Both the position numbers and the translations under genes were made by a program. The notes under the pieces are model-generated. The model was not told the DNA's origin and did not search any database. It was given only the letters and a program-made list of their open reading frames with translations. A stretch of 64,000 nucleotides of DNA from Eurosta solidaginis (lineage: Eukaryota; Arthropoda; Insecta; Diptera; Tephritidae), in assembly GCF_040869045.1 (NCBI RefSeq), contig NC_090319.1, positions 14,464,314 through 14,528,313 on the forward strand. Reading direction: 5' to 3'. Below, piece by piece: positions 23,661 to 32,989 of this stretch (its first letter is position 1; the number at the start of each line of letters is the position of its first letter).

Positions 23661-24015
23661 AGGCTAGAATATGATGAAGAGTTGGCATCTCCTTTACCTT
23701 TTGAAATAAGAATCAGCCTTCGAATTCATCTTTCGAAACATTTCGTATAAATGTGCAACAACTGTTCTGGACAATTATTTGCAGCTAGTCTAATTGCCTC
23801 GGCGGGTATTCCGCTGCAGTTAATTATTTTAATATTTCCAAATTGTATGTCAATTCTTCAAAACTTTTGTGGTTCTGGTGAATCTGGCTCTTTTCGGCAA
23901 ATATTGTCTTACATTGAGGAAATTGGCAGCATACCAAACCAAATACTTATTGGCTGGGCGTTTTATATGCATGTGTATATTTCGACATTTACTTATATTT
24001 GTATGTCCAGTTTTT
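23661..24015. other. Non-coding sequence, no feature recognised
   Basis: A 104-codon open frame on the + strand (23751-24065) is hydrophobic, has no recognisable domain and runs into the adjacent repeat. I do not accept it as a gene. Confidence 0.4.
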
Positions 24016-26051
24016 TTATACTCAGCGTGCTTTGCACACATAGTATATTAACTTTGATTGGATAACGTTTGGTTGTACAGGTATAAAGGAATCGAGATAG
24101 ATATAGACTTTCATATATGAAAATCATCAGTATCGAAAAAAAATTTGATTGAGCCATGTCCGTTCGTCCGTCTGTCCGTCCGTCCGTCTGCCCGTTAACA
24201 CGATAGCTTGAGTAAATTTTTAGGTATCTTGATGAAATTTGGTACGTAGGTTCCTGCGCACTCATCTTAAATCGATATTTAAAATGAACGATATCGGACT
24301 ATAACCACGCCCACTTTTTCGATATCGAAAATTTCGAAAAACCGAAAAAATGCGATAATTCATTACCAAAGACGGATAAAGCCATGAGGTATCGAAAACT
24401 ACAAAAAATGAAAAAATGCCATAATTGAATTATGATAATTCTATACTAAAAACGAAAAAAGGGATGAAACATGGTAATTGGATTGATTTATTGACTTGAC
24501 GCAAATAATAACTTTAGAAAAAACTTTGTAAAATAGGTGTGACACCTACCATATTAAGTAGAAGAAAATTAAAAGTTCTGCAGAGCGAAATCAAAAGCCC
24601 TTGGAATCTTCGCAGGAATACTGTTCGTGGTATTACATATACAAATAAATTAGCGGTACCCGACAGATGATGTTCTGGGTCACCCTGGTCCACATTTTGG
24701 TCGATATCTCGAAAACGCCATCACATATACAAGTAAGGGCCACTCCCTTTTAAAACCCTCATTAATACCTTTAATTTGATACCCATATCGTGCAAACGCA
24801 TTCGAGAGTCACCCCTCTGGTCCACCTTTATAGTGATATCTCGAAAAGGCGTCCACCTATAGAACTAAGGCCACTCCCTTATAAATAATCATTAAACCCT
24901 TTCATTTGATACCCATATCGTACAAACGCAATTCTAAAGGCGTCCACCTATAGAACTAAGGCCCACTCCCTTTTAAAATACTCATTAACACCATTTATTT
25001 CATACCCATATCGCACAAACACATTCTAGAATCACCTCTGGTCCAGCATTATGGCGATATCTCAAAAAGGCGTCCACCTATAGAACTAAGGCCCACTACC
25101 TTTTAAAATACTCACTAATACCTTTCATTTGATACCCATATCGTACAAACACATTCTAGAATCACTCCTGGTCCACCATTGTGGCGATATCTCAAAAAGG
25201 CGTCCACCTATAGAACTAAGGCCCACTACCTTTTAAAATACTCATTAACACCATTTATTTCATACCCATATCGCACAAACACATTCTAGAGTCACCCCTC
25301 TGGTCCACTTTTATGGCGATATCTCGAAAAGGCATCCACCTATAGAACTAAGGCCCACTCCCTTTTAAAATACTCACTAATACCTTTCATTTGATACCCA
25401 TATCGTACAAACACATTCTAGAATCACCCCTGGTCCACCATTATGGCGATATCTCAAAAAGGCGTCCACCTATAGAACTAAGGCCCACTACCTTTTAAAA
25501 TACTCATTAATACCATTTATTTCATACCCATATCGCACAAAAAAATTCTAGAGTTACCCCTCTGGTCCACCTTTATGGCGATCTCTCGAAAAGGCGTCCA
25601 CCTATAGAACTAAGGCCCACTCCCTTTTAAAATCCTCACTAATGCCTTTCGTATGATACCCATATCGTACAAACAAATTCTAGAGTCACCCCTGGTCCAC
25701 CGTTATGGCGATATCTGGAAAAGGCGTCCACCGATAGAACTAAGGCCCACTCCATTTTAAAATACTCATTAACACCATTTACTTCATAATCATATCGCAC
25801 AAACTCATTATAGTCACCCCTGGTCCACCTTTATGGCGATATCCCGAAATGGCGTCCACCTATAGAAGTATGGCCCACTCCCTTTTAAAATGCTCTATAA
25901 TCCCTTCCATTTGATACCCATGCCATACAAACACATTCCAGGGTTACCTTAGGTTCATTTTCCTACATGGTGATTTTCCCTTATTTTGTCTCCAAACCTC
26001 TCAGCTGAGTATGTAATGTTCGGTTACACCCGAACTTAGCCTTCCTTACTG
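24016..26051 (-). mobile_element. DINE-1/Helentron-like element with minisatellite core, copy 1
   Basis: On the minus strand the element begins AAGTAAGGAAGGCTAAGTTC with a short GTTCGGGTGTAACCGAAC hairpin. It continues into about ten tandem units of ~128 bp (25940-24700), then a unique region with CCACGCCCACTTTTTCGATA-type blocks and a GACGGACGGACATGG block. It ends in an imperfect hairpin around TGTGTGCAAAGCACGCTGAGTATA. The same start and end occur at 28251-29650 and 32213-36799. A subterminal ACTCAG/CTGAGT inverted pair, an internal minisatellite, a 3' hairpin and the lack of coding capacity match the known plan of DINE-1 (non-autonomous Helentron) elements. That classification is by architecture only. 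Confidence 0.65.
24700..25940 (-). repeat. ~128-bp minisatellite, about 10 units (inside copy 1)
   Basis: Tandem units marked by GGCGTCCACCTATAGAACTA, GATACCCATATCGTACAAAC and TGGCGATATCTC, repeating every ~127-130 bp with single-base variation. Alternate units differ in a correlated way (ATTTCATACCCATATCGCAC against CATTTGATACCCATATCGTA), so the array appears to have expanded partly in two-unit blocks. Confidence 0.8.
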
Positions 26052-26662
26052 GTTTTTACATAATATGCACACTTCCTATTTGCTGTCCTCTGTGACATGG
26101 TCAAATGTTCACTTATTGACAGAGAATTGGCTAAATAAAATGTCTCAGTTTATTATTTTCATTTAAATAAATATGTTGTTGCCAAGTGAAAAGAATAAGT
26201 GCATGTACTACATAAAAATATATATTTAAAAATTTTATTTTCCTTAAAATAATTGGCTCCACTTCAGTTCCTTTAAAAAAAAAAAATAATAATAATTTGC
26301 TGTGTTGAGCCAAAATTTTTCTCCTTTTCCTTTAGATGAGTTACATGATTCTTCTATCGAAATGTTTGCTGGAGATACACACATACAATGGTTTAGTGAG
26401 TGAAACGAGATTTTTACACTGCGATAAACTGTTGATTGGAAAATATATAAATTTTTCATTAAAATTCAAATTTTGAGGATGGATGGAAAAATGTTTCGAA
26501 AATATATGGTAAATATATGAAAAGTTAGGGAGAGTGAAATTTAGAGGGAATGGGCGAGAACAGGGGGAGAAAAAGTGTTCAGAGAGCAAAGGTGAGTTAA
26601 AGGGGTAGGGAAAAGAGACGAAAGAGAAAGTGATATTTAGAAAGAAACAGTAAGAAGAAACA
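26052..26662. other. Non-coding sequence with a purine-rich tract
   Basis: Holds AT-rich sequence and a purine-rich tract at about 26480-26660. No gene is accepted; the minus-strand open frame at 26341-26712 is the complement of the purine tract. Confidence 0.45.
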
Positions 26663-26729
26663 AGTAAGGACGGGACCGTCTTCGTTTGTGTTGAAGACCT
26701 CATCCGTGTCATGAATTTAGATAAACAAC
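26663..26729 (+). mobile_element. 5' stub of a DINE-like element
   Basis: AAGTAAGGACGGGACCGTCT followed by a TCTTCG...CGAAGA-type hairpin mimics the 5' end of the DINE-like elements at 28251 and 32213 (AAGTAAGGAAGG plus hairpin) with a different hairpin sequence. It is cut off by the LINE at about 26730. Confidence 0.4.
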
Positions 26730-27940
26730 AATATGTTGAAGTCTAAGGCGTTTGATACAGTGTCCCACAAGATACTTCTTCAGAAACTTGAGTACATTGG
26801 TTTCCATTCAGCTTTTCTGTCATGGTTAAAGTCATACCTGACAAACCGAATTTTATTTGTTGAAATCGAGAATATGAGGTCGTATGAGTTCTTGGCAACC
26901 TCTGGGGTGCCACAAGGTAGTATTCTCGGTCCAATCTTATTTGTTATCTTCATTAATGACGTCGGCTTATATTTAAAGCATTCAAATTATTTCATTTATG
27001 CTGATGATTTAAAACTGTTTAGGCGTATCACCACTGTATCTGATGCATTGCTCCTACAGAGAGATTTGGATGCTCTTAATGTGTGGGCTTTTAATAATCA
27101 TCTGAGACTTAACAGTAGCAAATGTTGGCATATCACGTTTTCTAGATCTACAAGTGCGCTTACGTCAACATACTATATCGCTAATACATATCTTGCCTCG
27201 GTCAAAGAATTTCGTGATCTTGGTGTCATTTTCGACTCTTCGTTCACTTTCGTTAACCATGTTAACTATCTTATACCAAAAGCGTATGCTAATTTAGCTT
27301 TTTTACGACGTTATGCGAAGGATTTTAAGGACCCATACACTAGGAGTATATTGTATAATTCATTAGTGCGATCTAAATTAGAGTACGCCTCTATCATATG
27401 GAATCCCATTTACAGCACATACTCTGCTAGAATTGAAAGGGTTCAACGTAAATTCATTCGATTCGCCCTCCTACCCCTTCATTTTGTTAATCCCCTACCA
27501 CCTTATATAAACAGGTGCATGCTTATAAATGTTATGCCACTGCATGTCAGACGCTCAGTACAACATTTAATGTTTATTTACGATATTATCCCTGGTACTA
27601 TTGATTGCTCAGCTCTGTTGGAGCAGTTAAATTTTCTAGTTCCTAGTAGATCTCTACGCTCTCATAATATATTCTACGGTGAAGTTCTGAGAACCAATTA
27701 CCTTAGCTTTGCCCCTCTCACAAGAGGTCTCGAAGAGTTTAATAAAATTTCCAGAATGCTAAATCTTGACTTTGCAATGCCCAGGCCTTTGTTTAAGTTA
27801 CGGATTGAGTCTTACTATCGAGAAAATTTATCTCATCTTTGAATTAATTAATTTTAGTTGCTTAGTTTTAAGTTAATTTGCAAACTTGTAAATCTAGTCA
27901 GTAAGGTTTCTGCCATTGACTCAATAAATAAGAATATATA
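26730..27940 (+). CDS. 5'-truncated LINE reverse transcriptase, open for 369 codons
   Basis: The frame 26733-27842 is uninterrupted. It starts inside reverse transcriptase motif A (KAFDTVSH, residues 5-12; the upstream Asp-Phe expected there is lost). It then shows motif B GVPQGSILGP (58-67), motif C YADD (89-92, catalytic), LRLNSSKC (124-131) and LGVIFD (163-168), followed by the C-terminal region SKLEYASIIWNP. No RNase H domain follows, and the frame ends at a TGA just before an A/T-rich 3' tail (about 27935). This fits a Jockey/CR1-type non-LTR element truncated on insertion. The Met is incidental and the product would lack the endonuclease and RT fingers. The lack of stops suggests a relatively young insertion. 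Confidence 0.85.
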
Positions 27941-28250
27941 TATGAATATAAGTTTCAAATATTCATAAAATCTGAACAATCAGTTGTATGGGATATATAT
28001 TATATATACTACCGATTTTAACTATTTATTCAAACAATAACGTACAACATAAATTAAAGCATCTTCTGAAATTTCTAGGTGTTAAAACGAGGAAGGAATT
28101 ACTTTAAACCTCTTATCAGAACAGACGGTTGTATGCAATATATATTACATATATGACCGATATTGAAAATTTTTTTAGACAACAATGTATACCTTGCATG
28201 TAATCATTTTGTAATATTTCAATCTTCTCGCTGTTAAAATTAAGAATAAA
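27941..28250. other. AT-rich sequence between LINE and DINE-like element
   Basis: No gene or recognisable repeat apart from a short TATATA run after the LINE tail. Confidence 0.4.
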
Positions 28251-29650
28251 CAAGTAAAGGTGTCAAAGTTCGGGTGCAAACGAACATTATATACTCAGCG
28301 TGAACTTCAATTGTACATTCCATTTCAGATAAATCACTTTTCTACATAACACGTGGCACCGCCCGTTTAAAAAAAATGTCTTCCCATTTCCTCTTACAAT
28401 AAAACTTGATAGGTGAAATATCATTGATTCAAAATTATTTTTTGCTAAGTTATATCTTATTATTCTAGTCTACGACCCTTTTAAACTTGTTTTATATCTA
28501 AGTTGCCGTGGTCTTTAACCGATCCCGTACATTTTTATAAGAAATATTTTCTGCTATAAGGAAAATATGTGTACCCAATTTTATTACGATCCTATTACGA
28601 TCCGTTAATTTTTCTTCGAGTTATGTCTCTCGAAAATTGCTTAGTCATAAAAGGGGCGGTGCCACACCCATTTTCAAAAATTTTAGTGTTTTCCAATTTA
28701 ATGTTATAATTCAATTTAGAAAGTAAAATTCTATTGATACAAAGCTCTTTTTCGCTAAGATATAGCTTATTATTTTCGTCTACGACCATTTTAAAAATCT
28801 TTTATATAAAAGTAGGCGTGGTCTTTAACGGATCTCGTCCATTTTTTCTATAGGGAAATTTCGTGTGCCTAATTTTATTACGAGCTGTTAATTTTTCTTC
28901 AAGTTATGGCTCCCGAAACATAGAAAATTGTTTAGTCATAAAAGGGGCGGTGCCACGCCCATTTTTTAAAATTTGAGGTTTTTCCTATTTATAGTTATAA
29001 ATCCACTTGGGACATGAAATGCCATTGATAAGCTCTATTTTGCAAAGATATAGCTTATTTTATTCGTCGACGACTCTTTTAAAAATCTTTTATATAAAAA
29101 TGGGCGTGGTCCTTAACTGATTTCGTTAATTTTTCTTCAAAGCATTCCTTATAGTAAAGGCCACCTCTCTGTCGAATTTTGTTACGATAGGTTTAACGAT
29201 TTTTGATTTATGATTAATAACGTTTGTAAAATTGATTTTATCACACTGGGCGGTGTCACGCCCATTTTAAAATTTTTTTTCAAATTTTTATCAAAAGTCT
29301 CAATATCAGTCCACACGTCAAATTTCAACATTCTAGGTGTATTATTTACTAAATAATCAGGTTAAAAAGTGGGCGTGGTTATCATCCGATTTCGCTCATG
29401 TTCAATACCAATCTATTCTGCGTCCAGATAACCTTGTGTACTAAATTTGGTGAAGATATCTCAATATTTACTGAAGTTATCGTGTTAACGGACAGACGGA
29501 CGGACATGTCTCAATCAAATTTTTTTTCGATACTGATGATTTTGAAATATGGAAGTCGCTATGCATCTCGACTCCTTTATACCTGTACAACCTACCGTTA
29601 CCCAATCAAAGTTAATATACTCTGTGTGCAAAGCACGCTGAGTATAATAA
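28251..29650 (+). mobile_element. DINE-1/Helentron-like element, copy 2 (no minisatellite)
   Basis: Begins CAAGTAAAGGTGTCAAAGTT with the hairpin GTTCGGGTGCAAACGAAC and TATATACTCAGCGTG, and ends with TACTCTGTGTGCAAAGCACG followed by CTGAGTATA. The two ends share the inverted motif TATACTCAGCGTG/CACGCTGAGTATA. Inside are three internal repeats of about 215-240 bp (GGGGCGGTGCCACGCCCATT; GGCGTGGTCTTTAACGGATC), the GACAGACGGACGGACATG block and no 128-bp minisatellite. The open frames at 28595-28789, 29398-29793 and 29515-29775 are incidental. Confidence 0.65.
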
Positions 29651-29990
29651 CAAAACCCATCTTTCGAAAAGTCGGTTTTTTTGGGAATATATGCTATAGT
29701 GGTCAGATCCGGTCGGTTCTGAAAAATGATCAATCCGACACTACTCAAATATACCAGCTCACCAAATTTCAACAAGATATCTCAAGAAATTAGAAAATAG
29801 TTTAGAAAGAATTAGGGAGAGGCCGGGAGGAGAAAGTAGTCGGCAGAGGAAAACGGTGAGAAGCAGCGGTGGTTAATCTTGCTTATTGCTTTGTCTGTTA
29901 TTTAGCACTTCTGCGTTGATCCGCTCCGGAAATACGCAAAGCATAGAACTGAGGAAATAAGATCGTAGTTGCTGTCGATAAATTTTGTAG
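29651..29990. other. Non-coding sequence with short purine-rich tract
   Basis: The GGGAGAGGCCGGGAGGAGAA stretch at about 29815 resembles the purine-rich tract at 26.5 kb. No gene seen. Confidence 0.4.
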
Positions 29991-29994
29991 ACCC

Positions 29995-30425
29995 TGTACC
30001 ATTATATCACTATCACTGTTTACTGATAAACCTTATGTCACTAGACTCCAGGCGAACTCTGTTGTAAATGTGGGTTGTCTTTGATATCGTTTCGGGCTCA
30101 ATTGACCGTTCTTACCTCATGAAAATTCGTTTTAATGTACCCTCTCGTATCCTTCGTTGTAACGATTTGTTTTATATGGGTATTGCTAGAACGGTTTATG
30201 CAATGAATGGTCCCCTTAGGAGGACACTTTCTCAATGTAATGCTTATTCGTATTCCTTGGCGTTTGATTTTAGTTGTAGTAAATTTACATTTAAGGACCT
30301 GATCATTGAACACTTGTCATAAAGTTAACTTTACCTTTTATATAAGCTATGTAAACTTGAAGTTTTGTACAATAACAGTGTGCAAATACCTTTTTTGTTG
30401 ATTAAATAAATAAATAAATAAAATA
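29995..30425 (+). pseudogene. 3' fragment of a LINE related to the one at 26.7 kb
   Basis: The + strand frame reads LLINLMSLDSRRTLL, a stop at 30065, then WVVFDIVSGSID, FNVPSRILRCNDLFY and GIARTVYAMNGPLRR to a stop at 30320. It matches segment by segment the C-terminal 110 residues of the intact frame at 26733-27842 (LINVMPLHVRRS, FIYDIIPGTID, FLVPSRSLRSHNIFY). It is followed by a short 3' region and an (AAAT)n tail at about 30404-30425. This is a 5'-truncated dead copy. Confidence 0.75.
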
Positions 30426-30504
30426 GGGCTAATATGTTCGGTTAGTAAATTTTAAAATGCCATTAGTTTTACATAGGCAAATAAGAGCTCTCACGTATCA
30501 CCTA

Positions 30505-31262
30505 AGGATTTAATACCGATCAGCCCCTCTTCGTTCCCCATAAAAACGCTTGAGTGGCTTATTCGTCTGTATACTAGGGACAAGGCTCCTCGGGAGCTAT
30601 TACCGGCGTCGCAGCAGGCTTAGTGTAAGGGCAGGTAAAGGGAAACGGCTATCCATTCGATTTTCAAGCTAATAGAAGGGCTCCTAACAAATCTAATTTG
30701 ATCTTCGTACCTTTAATGACATAAAGGGAGCGTTTAACAACAACCTACCTGAGTCCATTGAAAACGCACTGGTAGTCCATTGAAAACGGCCTGGGGCTCT
30801 CGTTAAAATCATCAACAAACTTCTATGCAACAGAATTGTCGCAGCGCAATAGGGAGGGGCCATCATCGAGAGAAAGGTATGCAGAGGCACGCCAAAAGAA
30901 GTGGTGTTTTTTATCTCCCCAACTCCGGCGGCTGCCGTGGTGTGGTGGTAGCGTACTCCGCCGAAGATCTTGGGTTCACTCCCTGAAAAAAGCAGCATCA
31001 AAAACTTTAGAAACAAGTTTTTTCAATTACTAGACAATTCACTTTCCGGTGAAGCTAGAGATCAATGGCTTCCATGTGGTGGCCTTTACCGATAACCTAG
31101 AAATCATGGTCAGAGGTACATTTCTGGACACCCTGAGCCATATTTTGAAGGGCTACCTGGACTTGTTGTCTAGGTGTGCTGAATCATGCGGACTGGCAAA
31201 CAATCCTCAAAAAACTGATCTGGCCCTTCTCACGCGGAGATACAAGTGTGGAGGATAGGGTA
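30505..31262 (+). pseudogene. I/R1-like LINE reverse transcriptase relic, split by a SINE
   Basis: Consecutive pieces follow the reverse transcriptase of I-type LINEs. They are PISPSSFPIKTLEWLIRLYT at about 30517 (fingers), NDIKGAFNNN near 30715 (motif A), ERKVCRGTPK near 30860 (motif B region), then FHVVAFTDNLEIMVRG at about 31065 (motif C with YADD mutated to FTDN), and GLANNPQKTDLALLTRRYK. The frame has stops and shifts. A tRNA-derived SINE (30928-31028) sits between motif B and motif C. The downstream part to about 31600 may be further decayed LINE sequence. Confidence 0.75.
30928..31028 (+). mobile_element. tRNA-derived SINE, truncated, inside LINE RT
   Basis: The + strand has the tRNA-like head GGCTGCCGTGGTGTGGTGGT AGCG (A-box region), followed by CTTGGGTTCACTCCC (B-box-like GGTTCACTCC). 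The start of the SINE body, AGCAGCATCAAAAACTTTAG, comes next. The same family appears as a longer minus-strand copy at 48977-49246. This copy ends about 100 bp in. Confidence 0.7.
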
Positions 31263-32034
31263 GAAAGACCTCGACTGCCTTGTACTGCTGAGAACTTTCG
31301 CCAAGGGTAAAGCACTGGCTTTATGAAATTGCAGCAAAGTCGATCTTGCACTATATGGTACTGGTTTGAAGGGACGCAATTAACATGGCCAGTGTAACCG
31401 CAGTATTAGTGTTGCTAACAAGATGGCTGCGGCCCGGTCACTGATCAGACCTTATGATAAGGGATATGGGATATCTCATCTAGGTGTGTCTCATCCTGTG
31501 TGTCAACAGCTGCTCGTGTACAGAGAAGTCATCCCTCGATAGACGAGCGAGGAAAGGAATTAATATGGGGAAGTGGACAGGTTAGATGGTCTCTTAAGTG
31601 GCAACTTTAGCTTTAGGGCATTAGTTGAATTAATATTTTTTCAAATAAGTCGAATCTTACTTGGAACGTTGTTGAAATAAGAACTACCCACTCTAGTATG
31701 CGAAGTTCATGCTCCTGAAAACAATTTATTCAAAACTCGCAAACAGACTCACCGTGCTATCTATTTCCTCTAAATTGATATGAACAGGTAAATTTACAAC
31801 TTTTTTGCTGCAACTGTTGTATGTTGTCTACGTAAGAAAAATGAACTTATGCCAACATATGCTCTTACTAAAACAAAAAAAAAATATAAATACAAAGAAA
31901 ATTGTAATCCCAATAGACTACATTGTATGTGCACGAATATAATCCCAAATATATTTCTTGTTTTTCTTCTATTTTCAACATCACCAACGGCTCGACACAC
32001 AATGCACTCACACACACACACCCATGCAATGCAG
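31263..32034. other. Non-coding sequence upstream of dipeptidase exon A
   Basis: No second exon was recognised here. The last ~50 bp before exon A are CA-rich (CACACACACACCC) rather than pyrimidine-rich, so the acceptor is not a textbook one. Confidence 0.4.
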
Positions 32035-32191
32035 CCACAACGATTTAGCATGGAATATACGAAAATTTTTGAAAAATCGTCTGCAAGATTTCCCATTTGC
32101 CGGCGATTTGCGTGAGGTGGCGCCATGGTCGACAAGCGTTTGGAGTCACACCGATTTACCGCGAATGCAGGAAGGCATGGTGTCGGCACAG
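32035..32191 (+). CDS. Membrane (M19/renal-type) dipeptidase, internal exon A
   Basis: The 157-bp exon translates, after one base that completes a Gly codon, to 52 residues beginning HNDLAWNIRKFLKNRLQ and ending EGMVSAQ. HND carries the His-x-Asp zinc ligands of M19 membrane dipeptidases, zinc enzymes that hydrolyse dipeptides and usually sit in the plasma membrane. PWSTSVWSHTDLPR is the conserved next block. The usual Pro before Trp (DLPW) is Ala here. Boundaries: acceptor ...CAATGCAG|C and donor CACAG|GTATGA. The next exon starts exactly where the family continues (FWSAYVPC). The exon or exons encoding the signal peptide and the preceding VDG are not identified. Open frames reading this stretch in other frames are not genes. 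Confidence 0.9.
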
Positions 32192-32386
32192 GTATGAGAA
32201 TAATAAATATAACAAGTAAGGAAGGCTAAGTTCGGGTGTAACCGAACATAACATACTCAGTTGAGAGCTATGGAGAAAAAATAAGGAAATCAATCTGGGG
32301 TAACCCTGGAATGTGGTTGTATAACATGTGTATCAAATGAAAGGTATTAAAGAGTATTTTAAGAGAGGGTAGGCCATAGTTCTATG

Positions 32387-32977
32387 CAGGCATGCTTAAC
32401 CAACGAAACGATATCATTTCGTTACGATAATCAACGTTAATAAACGAAACGAAGTCATTTCGTTTCGTTTATTAACGTTAAGATCGTCAAATTAACGAAA
32501 TGATTTCGTTTCGTTTTCTGCCATATCCAAACGAAATCAAATCGTTTATGTTGATTATTAATTTCAAACTATGCTGGCAAAGCTGATTGATGGCGGAGTC
32601 ATTAAAGGTGAAAGCATTAGCCAAGCTGATTGCAACTTTTCTCATGAATTTTGACAGTACAAACATTTCTCAGAGCATTTTTGACATTACCACCAACGAA
32701 TTACACAAACAAATTACATAGAGTTTGTGTGTGTATGTGCGCTCGTTGTTGCCACCTTACGGCTTCACCATGGCTATAGCATTGCTAGCACAATTCAAAC
32801 ATAAAGTATCACGTTTTTGTTAACGTTTTTAACGTTAACGAAAGCTTTTCGTTTCGGTTAAAAACGAGATACAATTTATCTTGATAATTTCTTTATCGAT
32901 AATATTTCGAAGTGTTTCAACGGAAACGGTGGAAATTTTTTGATAAACGATTAGCTTAACGTTAAGGTGCATCCCTG
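32387..32977. mobile_element. hAT-like non-autonomous element nested in copy 3, 8-bp target duplication
   Basis: A 591-bp insertion with related ends CAGGCATGCTTAACC at the left and the complement of CAGGGATGCACCTTAACG at the right. It is flanked by the perfect 8-bp direct repeat GTTCTATG (32379-32386 and 32978-32985). It interrupts a minisatellite unit (TAGTTCTATGGATGAACGCC resumes after it). The CAGGG end and 8-bp duplication are hallmarks of hAT. The interior is rich in AACGAAACGAA words and has no transposase frame. Confidence 0.8.
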
Positions 32978-32989
32978 GTTCTATGGATG

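Noticed and set aside
24700..25940. Regular repeats that could be mistaken for a CRISPR array
   Set aside because: Units are contiguous ~128-bp tandem copies with no unique spacers, inside a eukaryotic mobile element.
29398..29793. 131-codon open frame
   Set aside because: It lies in the 3' region of a non-coding DINE-like element whose sequence repeats at 36.6 and 57.2 kb without a conserved frame.
31794..32197. Overlapping 79-131 codon frames around exon A
   Set aside because: The real exon is 32035-32191; the remainder reads into intron sequence or the opposite strand.
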